Shown: positions 17,140 to 25,162 of the stretch, piece by piece
Position numbering within the stretch: the stretch's first letter is position 1
Layout of the letters: every line of letters begins with the position of its first letter
Source: Thermococcus celericrescens
GTDB lineage: Archaea > Methanobacteriota_B > Thermococci > Thermococcales > Thermococcaceae
Direction of reading: 5' to 3'
DNA length: 64,000 nucleotides
Assembly: GCF_001484195.1 (NCBI RefSeq)
Contig: NZ_LLYW01000050.1
Span: 1 to 64,000, forward strand
The notes under the pieces: generated by a model
What the model saw: the letters and a program-made list of their open reading frames with translations, nothing else
Told to the model about the DNA's origin: nothing
Database searches by the model: none
Made by a program: the position numbers and the translations under genes

Positions 17140-17840
17140 TCAGACCGTAAAAACTTTTCTAAGCCTCGCTGGGTCGTCCGAGATGACGGCATCCACGAGG
17201 GGGAGAAGCCTGGGCACCCAGCGGAGTTCGTCCATCCCGTGGTTCCAGAGGTGGATTTTAAGTCCACGCTTTCTGAAGGCTTGGAGAAGGCTCCTGAACG
17301 CCTCGTACCCAACGTACGAAACGGCATCTATTGGCACGTGGAGGGAGTAGATGCCCTTCAACCGCGGAACCCACATGAGGGAGGAGTAGCCCACTATGGA
17401 AAAACCCACCCTGCAGTCGGGGCATGCCTTCAGAACGGTCTCCACTATCTCCGGCCTCTCCGAGGAGAAGACTGTTCTCTCGAGGGTCCCGTACCGTTCC
17501 GCCTCCCTTAGCAGGGGTTCAACCGCATTGCCTTCTTTAACGTCGGCGTTGAATACCGCACCGTGAAGTCGTGTGAAGACGTCCTCCACCCGTGGTATCA
17601 TCCGCCCCATCGGGTGCAGCCTTCTCAGCTCGACGAAGGTTAGCTTTTCGAGGGGATAGAAAGCCCCGTTGGAGTAAAAGCCCCGTCGTGTTGGGTTACG
17701 AGCTTTCCGTCGCGGGTCAGCCTCACATCGAACTCCACACCATCCGCGTATTTAAGCGCCCTCTCGAAGGATGGCAGCGTGTTCTCGAGTCTCCCCCTGA
17801 CTCCTCTGTGTCCAAGGATGAGAGGTCTCTCACTGTCCAT
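17140..17840 (-). pseudogene. second glycerophosphodiester phosphodiesterase, frameshifted
   Basis: The N-terminal part starts at ATG 17840 (after AGAGAGGTGA) and has the full GDPD opening ([33 protein letters not shown]), then runs into a stop at about 17640. The rest of the enzyme, from [13 protein letters not shown] to LRKVFTV at 17140, is in another frame. Adding one T to the TTTT run at 17676-17679 joins them into a protein of about 233 aa. Either the gene is inactivated by slippage in a homopolymer or the run is a sequencing error. A GTG at 17849 is a less likely start. Confidence 0.75.
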
Positions 17841-17935
17841 AGTTGTCACCTCTCTAACCGCTCAAAAATGAGCTCACAAGTCTTAAAAGTTTCATCCGTG
17901 TATTCTTTTTCTGTTAATTAAAACCCTGCCAATAG

Positions 17936-19273
17936 ATGGGGGTGTACGGATTGGAGTTTAAGTACAGCAGGATATTCATACTCGGCTTTGGATTTTTCGG
18001 AATAAGCATTATCTGGGCCCTCTACAACGCATACATCCCGATTTTTCTCCAGGATACGTTCCACCTCAGCAAGACTGCCACGGGCTTCATCATGACCATC
18101 GACAACCTCTTCGCGGTTCTCCTGCTCCCGTTCCTAGGCGCGCTCAGCGACATGACGAGAACGCGGATCGGGCGGCGTAAGCCGTACATACTGCTGGGCG
18201 CACCGTCGGCGGCTCTGATGTTCGCGCTCATCCCGGTAGCGAGGACCCACGAAAGTCTGGCCCTCTTCATGGGAACGATTATCCTGATGAACTTCTTTAT
18301 GGCGCTGTTCCGCTCCCCGGTCGTTGCGTTCATGCCGGATATAACGCCGAGCGAAAAGAGGAGCCAGGCCAACGGAATAATCAACTTCATGGGAGGTCTC
18401 GGCGCCCTGCTGGCGTACTTCGGAGGCAAGGCGCTCTACGACATGAACTACGCGTATCCCTTCTACTTCGGTGCCGCGATAATGCTCCTCGCCAACGTAC
18501 TCGTTGTTCTCGTCGTTCCCGAGCCCGAGGAGTACCGCGTTCCCGGGAAGAAGATAAGCGTGAGGAAGCTGCTCTCCGAGACATCCCACAGGAGCTTCGG
18601 TGAACTGAAGGACAACCTCAAGGACGTGTTCACGAGTCACGAGAGGAGCCTTCTGGCCGTCCTCCTTGCGATATTCCTCTGGTTCATAGCCTTCAACTCG
18701 CTGGAGACCTTCTTCACCAGCTACGCCAAGTACTACCTTGGAATAGAGGAGAGCACGGGAGCCTTCATGCTCGGCGTCTTCAGCCTGAGCTTCATGCTCT
18801 TCGCAATCCCTGCCGGGTTCATCGGCGGCCGCTTCGGAAGGAGGAGGACGATAACCCTGGGTCTCATAATAGTCATCGGAATAATGCTTGCCGCGTACCT
18901 CGTCGGCGAGGGCTCGAAACCGGAGTCCAGCTCCCTGAGCGACCCCGTCGTCATGACATTCATGGGCCTGTTCTTCGTGGGCGGTATGGGATGGGCCATG
19001 ATCAACGTCAATTCCCTGCCGATGGTCGTGGACATGACGACCGAGGAGAAGCTTGGAGGGTACACGGGTCTCTACTACTTCTTCAGCCAGGCGGCAAACC
19101 TCGTTGCCCCGCCCTTCGCGGGGGCGTTCCTCGACGTTATCGGCTACAGGACCCTCCTGCCCTTCGCGACGCTCTTCTTCATACTCGCGGCCCTGGCGAT
19201 GCAGTTCGTCCGGAGGGGCGACATCGTTCGGAGGAAGGGCGACGCCCTCGACTACGTCCCGGATATGGATTGA
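17936..19273 (+). CDS. SLC45-like MFS transporter
   Basis: A 445-aa integral membrane protein with about 12 hydrophobic helices. The major facilitator loop motif is visible as GALSDMTRTRIGRRKPY between helices 2 and 3 and again as GGRFGRRRTI in the second half, giving the SLC45/GPH-like flavour found in sugar transporters. The substrate is not known; the neighbourhood would permit a sugar, polyol or glycerophosphodiester. The start is uncertain: ATG at 17936 has no ribosome binding site, while GGGGGTG at 17938-17944 is ideally spaced for the in-frame TTG at 17951 (440 aa). A second transporter of the same family follows 75 nt later. Confidence 0.85.
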   Translation: MGVYGLEFKYSRIFILGFGFFGISIIWALYNAYIPIFLQDTFHLSKTATGFIMTIDNLFAVLLLPFLGALSDMTRTRIGRRKPYILLGAPSAALMFALIPVARTHESLALFMGTIILMNFFMALFRSPVVAFMPDITPSEKRSQANGIINFMGGLGALLAYFGGKALYDMNYAYPFYFGAAIMLLANVLVVLVVPEPEEYRVPGKKISVRKLLSETSHRSFGELKDNLKDVFTSHERSLLAVLLAIFLWFIAFNSLETFFTSYAKYYLGIEESTGAFMLGVFSLSFMLFAIPAGFIGGRFGRRRTITLGLIIVIGIMLAAYLVGEGSKPESSSLSDPVVMTFMGLFFVGGMGWAMINVNSLPMVVDMTTEEKLGGYTGLYYFFSQAANLVAPPFAGAFLDVIGYRTLLPFATLFFILAALAMQFVRRGDIVRRKGDALDYVPDMD

Positions 19274-19348
19274 GTTCAATTTCCCTATCTATTTTAATTG
19301 TTGAAATCCAAATCGTCATAGATTGCTTGAGAATAAGGGGGTGATACC

Positions 19349-20605
19349 ATGGAACGAAAGGGCTTCAATTGGGGTGTTGTTCTCGGTCTGGCTCTCCTGG
19401 GATTCAGCAGGAGCATGGGATGGGCCCTCAACAAGGGGTTCTCTTTCCCCCTGCTCTCCGACTACACCGGTTCCGCCTTTGTGAAGGGAAGCATTCTGGC
19501 ACTCGAGGGGTTTATAGGCTTAATAATCCCGCCGCTCCTCGGCTATTACAGCGATACCCTCAAGTCAAGGCACGGGAGGAGGAGACCCTTCATATTCATA
19601 GGGGGCATCCTCGCGGCGCTGGCGACGTTCATGATATGGACCGCCTACAAGATGGGCGCTCCCCTCTGGGCCTTCGCCCTCACGCTGGGCTTCCTGTACT
19701 TCTCACTCCACCTCTACACCGCCCAGTTCAGGGCTTTGATGCCGGACACGGTTGAGAGCGGCCAGCGAGGAAAGGCGAGCGGAGTTATAACGCTCCTCGA
19801 GTGGGCCGGCAACCTCTTCCTCTTTGGCCTTGGCGGGTTCCTGGTTGCGAAGTATGGGAAGGACTACATCGGCCCATTCGGGCTCACTGCACTCTTCCTC
19901 TTCATCGCGGCGGCTTTTGTCTACCACAAGGTTAGGGAGCCGGAGACCCCCGAGATAAAGGAAAACGAGAGTCTCTCGGGATACGTGAGGAGCATATTTG
20001 CCACGAAGGACTTCCTGAAGTTCTACACGGCCCAGATCCTGTGGTGGATGAGCTTCGAGTTCATAGCCATATTCCTGTACGGTATCATAGCGTTCATACT
20101 CAAGGGCAATGCGACACCTGAGAACATCGATGCAGTGACCTCGGTGGGCCTCTATCTGATGGCGCTCTTCAACGTTGCCGTGCTCATTGGTTCCCTCCCT
20201 GGCGGCTACGTCTACGATAGGGTGGGAAGGAGGCTCAGTATAATCATAGGGGGCCTCATCTTCGCCCTGCCGCTCCTGTGGGGGTGGTTCATCCACACGG
20301 AGGCCCAGATTTACATGGCACTGTTCATGGCCGGAATCGGGTGGGGGGCGCTCATAGCGGCATCCTACCCCGTGGTCGGAGACCTCCTCACCAAGTTCGA
20401 GAAGGAGGCCTTCACGGGGCGCTACTACGGTGTCTACGAGGCCACCAAGTCAATCCCAGTACTGCTCGCGGGCACCATAGGTGGGGCCATCGTTGACCTG
20501 GCGGGTGGTAACTACCGCATTCTCTTCCCGATAGGGGCCATCCTGGTGTTCCTCGCGATGCCCCTTATATGGAGCATGAAGGAACTCGAGGTGAGGAGGG
20601 AATGA
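19349..20605 (+). CDS. second SLC45-like MFS transporter
   Basis: A 418-aa membrane protein with about 12 helices. It shares the loop motif with its neighbour (GYYSDTLKSRHGRRRPF, and GGYVYDRVGRRLS in the second half), and is a diverged paralogue rather than a copy. The ATG at 19349 has GGGGGTGATACC in front. Its last codons overlap the start of the hydrolase gene, so the two are probably co-translated. The substrate is unknown. Confidence 0.85.
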   Translation: MERKGFNWGVVLGLALLGFSRSMGWALNKGFSFPLLSDYTGSAFVKGSILALEGFIGLIIPPLLGYYSDTLKSRHGRRRPFIFIGGILAALATFMIWTAYKMGAPLWAFALTLGFLYFSLHLYTAQFRALMPDTVESGQRGKASGVITLLEWAGNLFLFGLGGFLVAKYGKDYIGPFGLTALFLFIAAAFVYHKVREPETPEIKENESLSGYVRSIFATKDFLKFYTAQILWWMSFEFIAIFLYGIIAFILKGNATPENIDAVTSVGLYLMALFNVAVLIGSLPGGYVYDRVGRRLSIIIGGLIFALPLLWGWFIHTEAQIYMALFMAGIGWGALIAASYPVVGDLLTKFEKEAFTGRYYGVYEATKSIPVLLAGTIGGAIVDLAGGNYRILFPIGAILVFLAMPLIWSMKELEVRRE

Positions 20606-21468
20606 TGGTCTGGCTTGTTCTCTTCCTCCTCTTGCTCTTTCTGGCCTTTTCGGCCTTCGTGGGTTACAAAATGGTGAAACCGCCGCGCCTCATTGGGGAC
20701 TGGACGCCCAAGGAGCTGGGCTTCGACTACGAGGATGTCACCATCGAAACGGAGGACGGGATCAAGCTGAGCGGCTGGTGGATTCCGAACGGGAGCGACA
20801 AAACGGTCGTTCCGCTACACGGCTACACGGCGAGCAGGTGGAACGACCTCTACATAAAGCCCACGATCGAGTTCCTTCTCAGGGAGGGCTACAACGTCCT
20901 TGCCTTTGACTTCAGAGCCCATGGAAAGAGCGAAGGGAAGTACACGACGGTCGGCGATAGGGAGATAGCCGACGTGAGGGCCGCCGTAAGGTGGCTGAGG
21001 GAGAAGCACCCTGAGAGTAGCAATAGAATTGGATTGATAGGCTTCTCGATGGGTGCCATGCTGACCATACGCTCGCTCGCCGAGATTCCGGAGGTCTGCT
21101 GCGGCGTCGCCGATTCACCGCCGATGGACCTCGATAAGACAGGTGCTAGGGGGCTGAAATATTTCGCCAAACTGCCCGAGTGGTTGCACATCTTCGTCAG
21201 GCCCTTCACGAAGCTCTTCAGCGGTGGGAGAGAGGTTCACCCCATAGAGTACGCCGATGACGTCAGAAAGCCGCTCCTCCTCATAGCCGGTGAAAAAGAC
21301 CCCCTGGTCACGGTTGAGGAAATCAGGGAGTTCTACGAGAGGAACAGGGCTATGAACGCCGGTGTTGAACTCTGGGTTACCGACGCCCCCCACGTGAGGA
21401 CGCTCAAGTTCCATCCCGAGGAATGGAAAGCCCGGGTTGGGGAGTTTCTGAGAAGGTGCATGGGTTAG
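20602..21468 (+). CDS. membrane-anchored alpha/beta hydrolase
   Basis: A 288-aa serine hydrolase with one N-terminal membrane helix (VWLVLFLLLLFLAFSAFVGY). The alpha/beta hydrolase elements are LHGYTASRW (oxyanion region), the nucleophile elbow GFSMGAM (serine near residue 150), the acid in AGEKDPLV and the histidine in DAPHVRT near the C-terminus, so the triad is complete. The family resembles archaeal lysophospholipase- or esterase-like proteins; the substrate is unknown. The start ATG (20602, or the adjacent 20605) overlaps the TGA of the transporter gene and follows GAGGTGAGGAGGG. Confidence 0.8.
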   Translation: MMVWLVLFLLLLFLAFSAFVGYKMVKPPRLIGDWTPKELGFDYEDVTIETEDGIKLSGWWIPNGSDKTVVPLHGYTASRWNDLYIKPTIEFLLREGYNVLAFDFRAHGKSEGKYTTVGDREIADVRAAVRWLREKHPESSNRIGLIGFSMGAMLTIRSLAEIPEVCCGVADSPPMDLDKTGARGLKYFAKLPEWLHIFVRPFTKLFSGGREVHPIEYADDVRKPLLLIAGEKDPLVTVEEIREFYERNRAMNAGVELWVTDAPHVRTLKFHPEEWKARVGEFLRRCMG

Positions 21469-21506
21469 GCTTTTAGCCTCGGGTTTCCATTTTTTCCCGT
21501 GGGAGC

Positions 21507-22232
21507 ATGAAAGCGGAAATCTCGACCATGGTCATCATCGTCCTCGTCTTCGCGGCGTCGTCCTCCATATCCGCGCCCGCTTACATCCCCAGGTTCGGGG
21601 ACTTTGCCATTCTCATACACGACGTCAGCCCGGGATACTTCGAGCAGCTGAGGGAGATAACCGCCCTTATAGATACCTACTCCCTCCAGAACGCGACTTA
21701 CCTCTTCGTGATTCCGAACCACGGCGGAGGGATGCCGCTTGAGGATTCCCCCGCTTTCGTGGCTTTCCTCGGGAGGCTGAAGGCGGAGGGCTACCACGTG
21801 GAGCTTCACGGGTACGCCCACACCGGGGACGAGTTCGACTGCGGCGCGAACTTGGCCGCGGAGAAGCTTGAGCTCGGCCTTGAGGCACTCGCCCCGCTCA
21901 ACGCATCGCCCGCGTACTTCATAGCCCCAAGATACTCCCTCTCGAAAGATGCACTGGCGGTTCTTCTGTCCCGTAACATAACCGTCATCGGGGAGGATTT
22001 CGTGTACTTCCCCAACGGAACCGTCGAACCCGTATACAACCGGGAGTACACGTGGTACCTTCCCAGCCCCTTCCTGGACTACCAGCTGGCGAGCGCCAGG
22101 GCCTCGTACGCCCACACCAGGGGAACTTTTCTCCTGTCCATCCACCCCAAGGCGGTGAACAACGATGCTGGGATGGAGTTCCTCAGAGAGTTCCTGGGTT
22201 CTCTGAAGACCTATGAAAAACGGAATCCATGA
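21507..22232 (+). CDS. exported DUF2334 (polysaccharide deacetylase-like) protein
   Basis: A 241-aa protein with an N-terminal hydrophobic signal (TMVIIVLVFAASSSISAPA). The mature region has the NodB-like metal motif signature of the DUF2334 family: ILIHDVSPGY with the HD pair, then ELHGYAHTGDEFDCG, and a later SIHPKA. These suggest a metal-dependent carbohydrate de-N-acetylase or related enzyme outside the cell; activity is not proven for this family. The ATG at 21507 follows GTGGGAGC. It is not obviously linked to the hydrolase upstream, though on the same strand. Confidence 0.8.
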   Translation: MKAEISTMVIIVLVFAASSSISAPAYIPRFGDFAILIHDVSPGYFEQLREITALIDTYSLQNATYLFVIPNHGGGMPLEDSPAFVAFLGRLKAEGYHVELHGYAHTGDEFDCGANLAAEKLELGLEALAPLNASPAYFIAPRYSLSKDALAVLLSRNITVIGEDFVYFPNGTVEPVYNREYTWYLPSPFLDYQLASARASYAHTRGTFLLSIHPKAVNNDAGMEFLREFLGSLKTYEKRNP

Positions 22233-22234
22233 AA

Positions 22235-22294
22235 CGGCCTCGGCTAACCCTCTTCTCCTCACCGCTCAGCGTGGCTAACGCTCGTCATCGGCCG
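22235..22294 (-). ncRNA. C/D box sRNA candidate (divergent pair, minus strand)
   Basis: On the minus strand the order is: stem CGGCC, box C ATGACGA (22282-22288), a 12-nt guide, box D' CTGA (22266-22269), a 4-nt spacer, box C' TGAGGAG, an 11-nt guide, a D-like CCGA (22240-22243), and stem GGCCG. The two ends pair perfectly over 5 bp. Boxes C' and D deviate by one base from consensus. A TATA box lies 25 nt upstream. Such RNAs guide 2'-O-methylation of rRNA or tRNA; the target was not identified. Confidence 0.6.
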
Positions 22295-22310
22295 GGAGAA
22301 TTTTGGGGGA

Positions 22311-22324
22311 ACCTTTTAAAAAGC
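22311..22324. promoter_or_regulatory. palindromic TATA box shared by two C/D sRNA candidates
   Basis: ACCTTTTAAAAAGC, with a palindromic core TTTTAAAA at 22314-22321, is about 25 nt from box-C stems on both sides (22294 on the minus strand, 22342 on the plus strand). The sequence GGGGGAA beside it serves as a purine-rich BRE for the plus direction. Both spacings are those expected of an archaeal promoter, suggesting bidirectional transcription. Confidence 0.55.
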
Positions 22325-22341
22325 AACCGCCGAGAAGGGAA

Positions 22342-22407
22342 GGGGGATGACGAGCGTTTACCGGTCTGATTCGCTACCGAATGATGAGACTGGCACTGGC
22401 AGACCCC
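22342..22407 (+). ncRNA. C/D box sRNA candidate (divergent pair, plus strand)
   Basis: The order is stem GGGG, box C ATGACGA (22347-22353), guide of 12 nt, D' CTGA (22366-22369), 11-nt spacer, C' ATGATGA (22381-22387), guide GACTGGCACTGG, a D-like CAGA (22400-22403), and stem CCCC. Box C', D' and the 12-nt guide lengths fit the archaeal sRNA pattern; the D box has one mismatch to CTGA. The second guide contains CTGGCAC, complementary to the conserved GTGCCAG of the 16S rRNA 515 loop. The RNA ends one base before the tmk stop codon. Confidence 0.6.
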
Positions 22408-22408
22408 A

Positions 22409-23026
22409 TCACTTCTTGAAGAGCTCGTGCTCCACGAGCGCGACTATGTCGTTGTGGATGTCCTCAACGCTCGCTAGAGCGTTGACTATCCTTATCTCGG
22501 GGAAGCGCTCCGCCAGTTTGAGGTAGTTCTCGCGCACCTTCTTCTGGAGCTCGACTATCTTGTCAAACTCGGTCTTTATGCTCCGCCCGTTTATGCGCTT
22601 CATGCTCTCCTTAACGGGCAGATCGAGGAGTATCACGAGGTCGGGCCTCACGGCGAATCTGTTTAGGTCAATGAGCCACTCAAGGTCGAGCCCTCTCGCC
22701 CACTGATAGGCGAGGGACGAGTAGAAGTAGCGGTCGGATATGACGATTTTACCCGCCTCTATTGAGGGTTTTATCAGCTTGCTGACGTGCTCTGCCCTGT
22801 CGGCGGCAAACAGGAGCGCTTCTGCTTCGTGGCTTATCCTTGCCCCGTCTATGATGCCCTCCTTCCCGCCGGTGAGCACGAGCTTCCTGATGAGCTTCCC
22901 GAAAGCCGTGTCGGTCGGCTCCTTTGTGAGAACGACCTCGTGACCCTTCTCTTCAAACCACTCCGCCAGAAGTTTTGTCTGAGTTGATTTTCCCGCACCA
23001 TCGATGCCTTCGATAACAATGAACAT
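22409..23026 (-). CDS. tmk: thymidylate kinase
   Basis: A cytosolic kinase of 205 aa that phosphorylates dTMP to dTDP in DNA precursor synthesis. The P-loop is at the N-terminus ([16 protein letters not shown]), the DRX motif with the substrate-binding arginine is [13 protein letters not shown] near residue 95, and the substrate specificity segment [10 protein letters not shown] is near residue 38. The lid-containing C-terminal half is normal for the family. The start is taken as ATG 23026, where the family begins; an upstream in-frame extension of seven codons is less likely. Confidence 0.95.
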   Translation of the reverse strand: MFIVIEGIDGAGKSTQTKLLAEWFEEKGHEVVLTKEPTDTAFGKLIRKLVLTGGKEGIIDGARISHEAEALLFAADRAEHVSKLIKPSIEAGKIVISDRYFYSSLAYQWARGLDLEWLIDLNRFAVRPDLVILLDLPVKESMKRINGRSIKTEFDKIVELQKKVRENYLKLAERFPEIRIVNALASVEDIHNDIVALVEHELFKK

Positions 23027-23133
23027 TCCCACACAGGCCACCCCCAAAATGGACGGAGAATTATAACGGCGCGGGCCTTTTTAACGCTTTTCCGTGAAAA
23101 TTTTTGAAAAGGATTTAAAAAGAGCCCAAAAAT

Positions 23134-23847
23134 TCAAAGGTTCTTTTTCATGTGGTCGAGCAGCTTCCATATGCTGCCGAACTCCAGCTCCTCCCCGTCC
23201 CTGTAGAACTCGACAACCCCCTCGGGCCTGAAGCGCAGTCCGAAGTCGTAGTCACCCTTCCCGAGCTTGTGGAGGAAGACCTCTTTGGGCTTCGGGGGAA
23301 GGTAGCTGGTCATCATATCGTTGATCAGTTCAATCTCGAAGCCGAAGTGGTCGCTCATGCGCGGGAAGAAGAGCACCGCGGGGGTGTTCATGGCATCGAC
23401 GAGGGCTTTTCCATCGATGTGGAAGTTGTAGTGCTTGAAGACCTCATGAAGGAAGTCGTCGAGGGCGTTGGGATAATAGACCGTCGCCCCGATGTCGTTG
23501 GGATGGGCCTCTATGAAGCTCCTGCTCTCCAGTATGGCCCCTATTTCGTCGCCATCGATGCCGCTGACGTAAACGCGGACGCCGCCGTAGTAGTACACGT
23601 AGGCCAGGGGCAGGCCCTTCCTCATGGCGAAGTCCTTGAGGGCTATGAGGGGAATGAGTCTGACGTCCATGATGGTTGAGCCTGTACTGACGATTCCGAC
23701 CACCATGGCGCGCTTCCCGTACCTTGAGATGGCCCTTCCGTCCCTTCCGACTATTATCGTGCCGTGGGATATCGTTCCTATTGCCCTTCCGAGAAGGGCG
23801 AGCTCCTCAGGGTTGAACCTGGGGGAATAGTACACCTCCACTTTCAT
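23134..23847 (-). CDS. truncated phosphohexomutase-like protein
   Basis: A 237-aa protein resembling the N-terminal alpha/beta domain of phosphomannomutase/phosphoglucomutase (IGTISHGTIIVGRDGR, then AMVVGIVSTGSTIMDVRLIP), but at half the usual length. The catalytic phosphoserine loop (normally TASHNP) is not visible: residues about 85-100 read YYYGGVRVYVSG. A phosphotransfer mutase is therefore doubtful; a binding or regulatory role is possible. It follows the nucleotidyltransferase gene by one base (stop at 23852, ATG at 23847 after GAGGTG), and the two are likely translated together and act on the same sugar phosphate. Confidence 0.75.
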   Translation of the reverse strand: MKVEVYYSPRFNPEELALLGRAIGTISHGTIIVGRDGRAISRYGKRAMVVGIVSTGSTIMDVRLIPLIALKDFAMRKGLPLAYVYYYGGVRVYVSGIDGDEIGAILESRSFIEAHPNDIGATVYYPNALDDFLHEVFKHYNFHIDGKALVDAMNTPAVLFFPRMSDHFGFEIELINDMMTSYLPPKPKEVFLHKLGKGDYDFGLRFRPEGVVEFYRDGEELEFGSIWKLLDHMKKNL

Positions 23848-23851
23848 CACC

Positions 23852-24937
23852 TCAATCAGGCAGTATTATACTCTCCTTTCCAATCCGGGACTCCACCCAG
23901 ATCTTGACGTTGGAGCCGATCTTGCTGAAGTCTTCGATGAGCGTGTTGTCGCCGATTACGCTTCCGGGCTGTATCATAACGCCCTTCCCAATGCGGACGT
24001 TTTCGCCTATTATGGCCTCCCGAATCTCGGCACCATCCTCTATGACGGCACCTGAAAATATCACCGAACGCTCTATTTTAACGTTTCTGCCAACTTCAAC
24101 GTCGTCTCCAAGCACCGCGAACCCCCTTATCCCGGGCCGCCTCAGCACGCACCGCCTTCCCGTGACGAGTGCCCCTCCGTGTTCGAGGTTCCCCTTGAGG
24201 CCCTCCGTCCGCAGCTCGGGCAGCAGGAGCCGCCCATGGAAGACGTCTTCCGTTGCCTGGAGGTAGCTGGAGGGTCTGCCCACGTCGTTCCAGTATTCAT
24301 TGAACGGGAAACCGTACAGGGCGAGATCGTTCTCCAGCATTCGGGGGAAGAGATCCTTTGAGAAGTCGAAGTTCATTTCCATAGGGACGAGATCGAACGC
24401 CTCCGGCTCGAAGACGTAGATGCCGGCGTTGACGAGGTTGCTGAACGTCTCCTCCGGCTTCGGCTTCTCCTTGAAGCGAAGTATCCTGCCATCGTCGTTG
24501 ATTACCGCTATGCCGTACTGGGTGGGATCCCCAACCCTTGATAGGGCTATCGTGGCGAGGGCTTTTTTCCTGCGGTGGTACTCGTAGAGCGCCTTCAGGT
24601 CAAGGTTCGTCAGCACGTCGCTGGAGACGACGAAAAACGTTTCGTCCATGTTCTTTACCACCTTCTTCGTCGCCCCTGCTGTTCCTAGCTTGATGTTGTC
24701 GCCGTTGGAATACCGCATCCTGACGCCCCAACTGCTTCCGTCCCCGAAGTAGTCAATTATGCGCTCTTTGAGGTACCCGACCAGGACGTATATCTCATCC
24801 ACGCCCGCCTTCACCAGGTTTTGAACGGCGTACTCCATAAGCGGCCGGTTGAAGAATGGAATCATCGGCTTTGGCCGGTACACCGTTAGTGGAAGCAACC
24901 TCGTGCCTCTGCCTCCGGCCAGAATCACGGCTTTCAT
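23852..24937 (-). CDS. sugar-phosphate nucleotidyltransferase
   Basis: A 361-aa enzyme of the NTP-transferase family that forms NDP-sugars from sugar 1-phosphates. The N-terminal catalytic domain has the signature VILAGGRGTRLLPLT, RPKPMIPFFNRP with its lysine, and the metal-binding aspartate in VVSSDVLTN. The C-terminal third consists of hexapeptide repeats (EDGAEIREAIIGENVRIGKG) folding as a left-handed beta helix. Such archaeal enzymes are annotated as mannose-1-phosphate guanylyltransferase or glucose-1-phosphate thymidylyltransferase; sequence alone does not settle which. The start is ATG 24937 after GGTGCTTGTA. It is followed directly by the mutase-like gene. Confidence 0.88.
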   Translation of the reverse strand: MKAVILAGGRGTRLLPLTVYRPKPMIPFFNRPLMEYAVQNLVKAGVDEIYVLVGYLKERIIDYFGDGSSWGVRMRYSNGDNIKLGTAGATKKVVKNMDETFFVVSSDVLTNLDLKALYEYHRRKKALATIALSRVGDPTQYGIAVINDDGRILRFKEKPKPEETFSNLVNAGIYVFEPEAFDLVPMEMNFDFSKDLFPRMLENDLALYGFPFNEYWNDVGRPSSYLQATEDVFHGRLLLPELRTEGLKGNLEHGGALVTGRRCVLRRPGIRGFAVLGDDVEVGRNVKIERSVIFSGAVIEDGAEIREAIIGENVRIGKGVMIQPGSVIGDNTLIEDFSKIGSNVKIWVESRIGKESIILPD

Positions 24938-25162
24938 TACAAGCACCGATAGTCTATATCACCGCGAGTTAATATACTTTGCGCCTGATGCAGGGAGATG
25001 AACACCGGTCGATAAATATGGGCATCGGGTACCTGTCGTTGTGACAAGCTGTCCTCCCTTTTCTGGATAATAACCAAAATACGCCCGGGAATTGCCCCAT
25101 GTGCTGGTCATAACGACGAAGAATTTTTAAGCCTGAATCCAACTCCCAACGGAGGCGATATT

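Noticed and set aside
18134-19279. A 381-codon open frame antisense to the first MFS transporter
   Set aside because: Its composition (His/Glu/Arg-rich) is that of an antisense shadow, and the plus-strand transporter has clear helices and motifs.
24955-24975. A glycolytic-motif-like sequence TATCACCGCGAGTTAATA upstream of the nucleotidyltransferase gene
   Set aside because: Only one half-site matches; the second half (GTTAAT) does not fit GTGATA.
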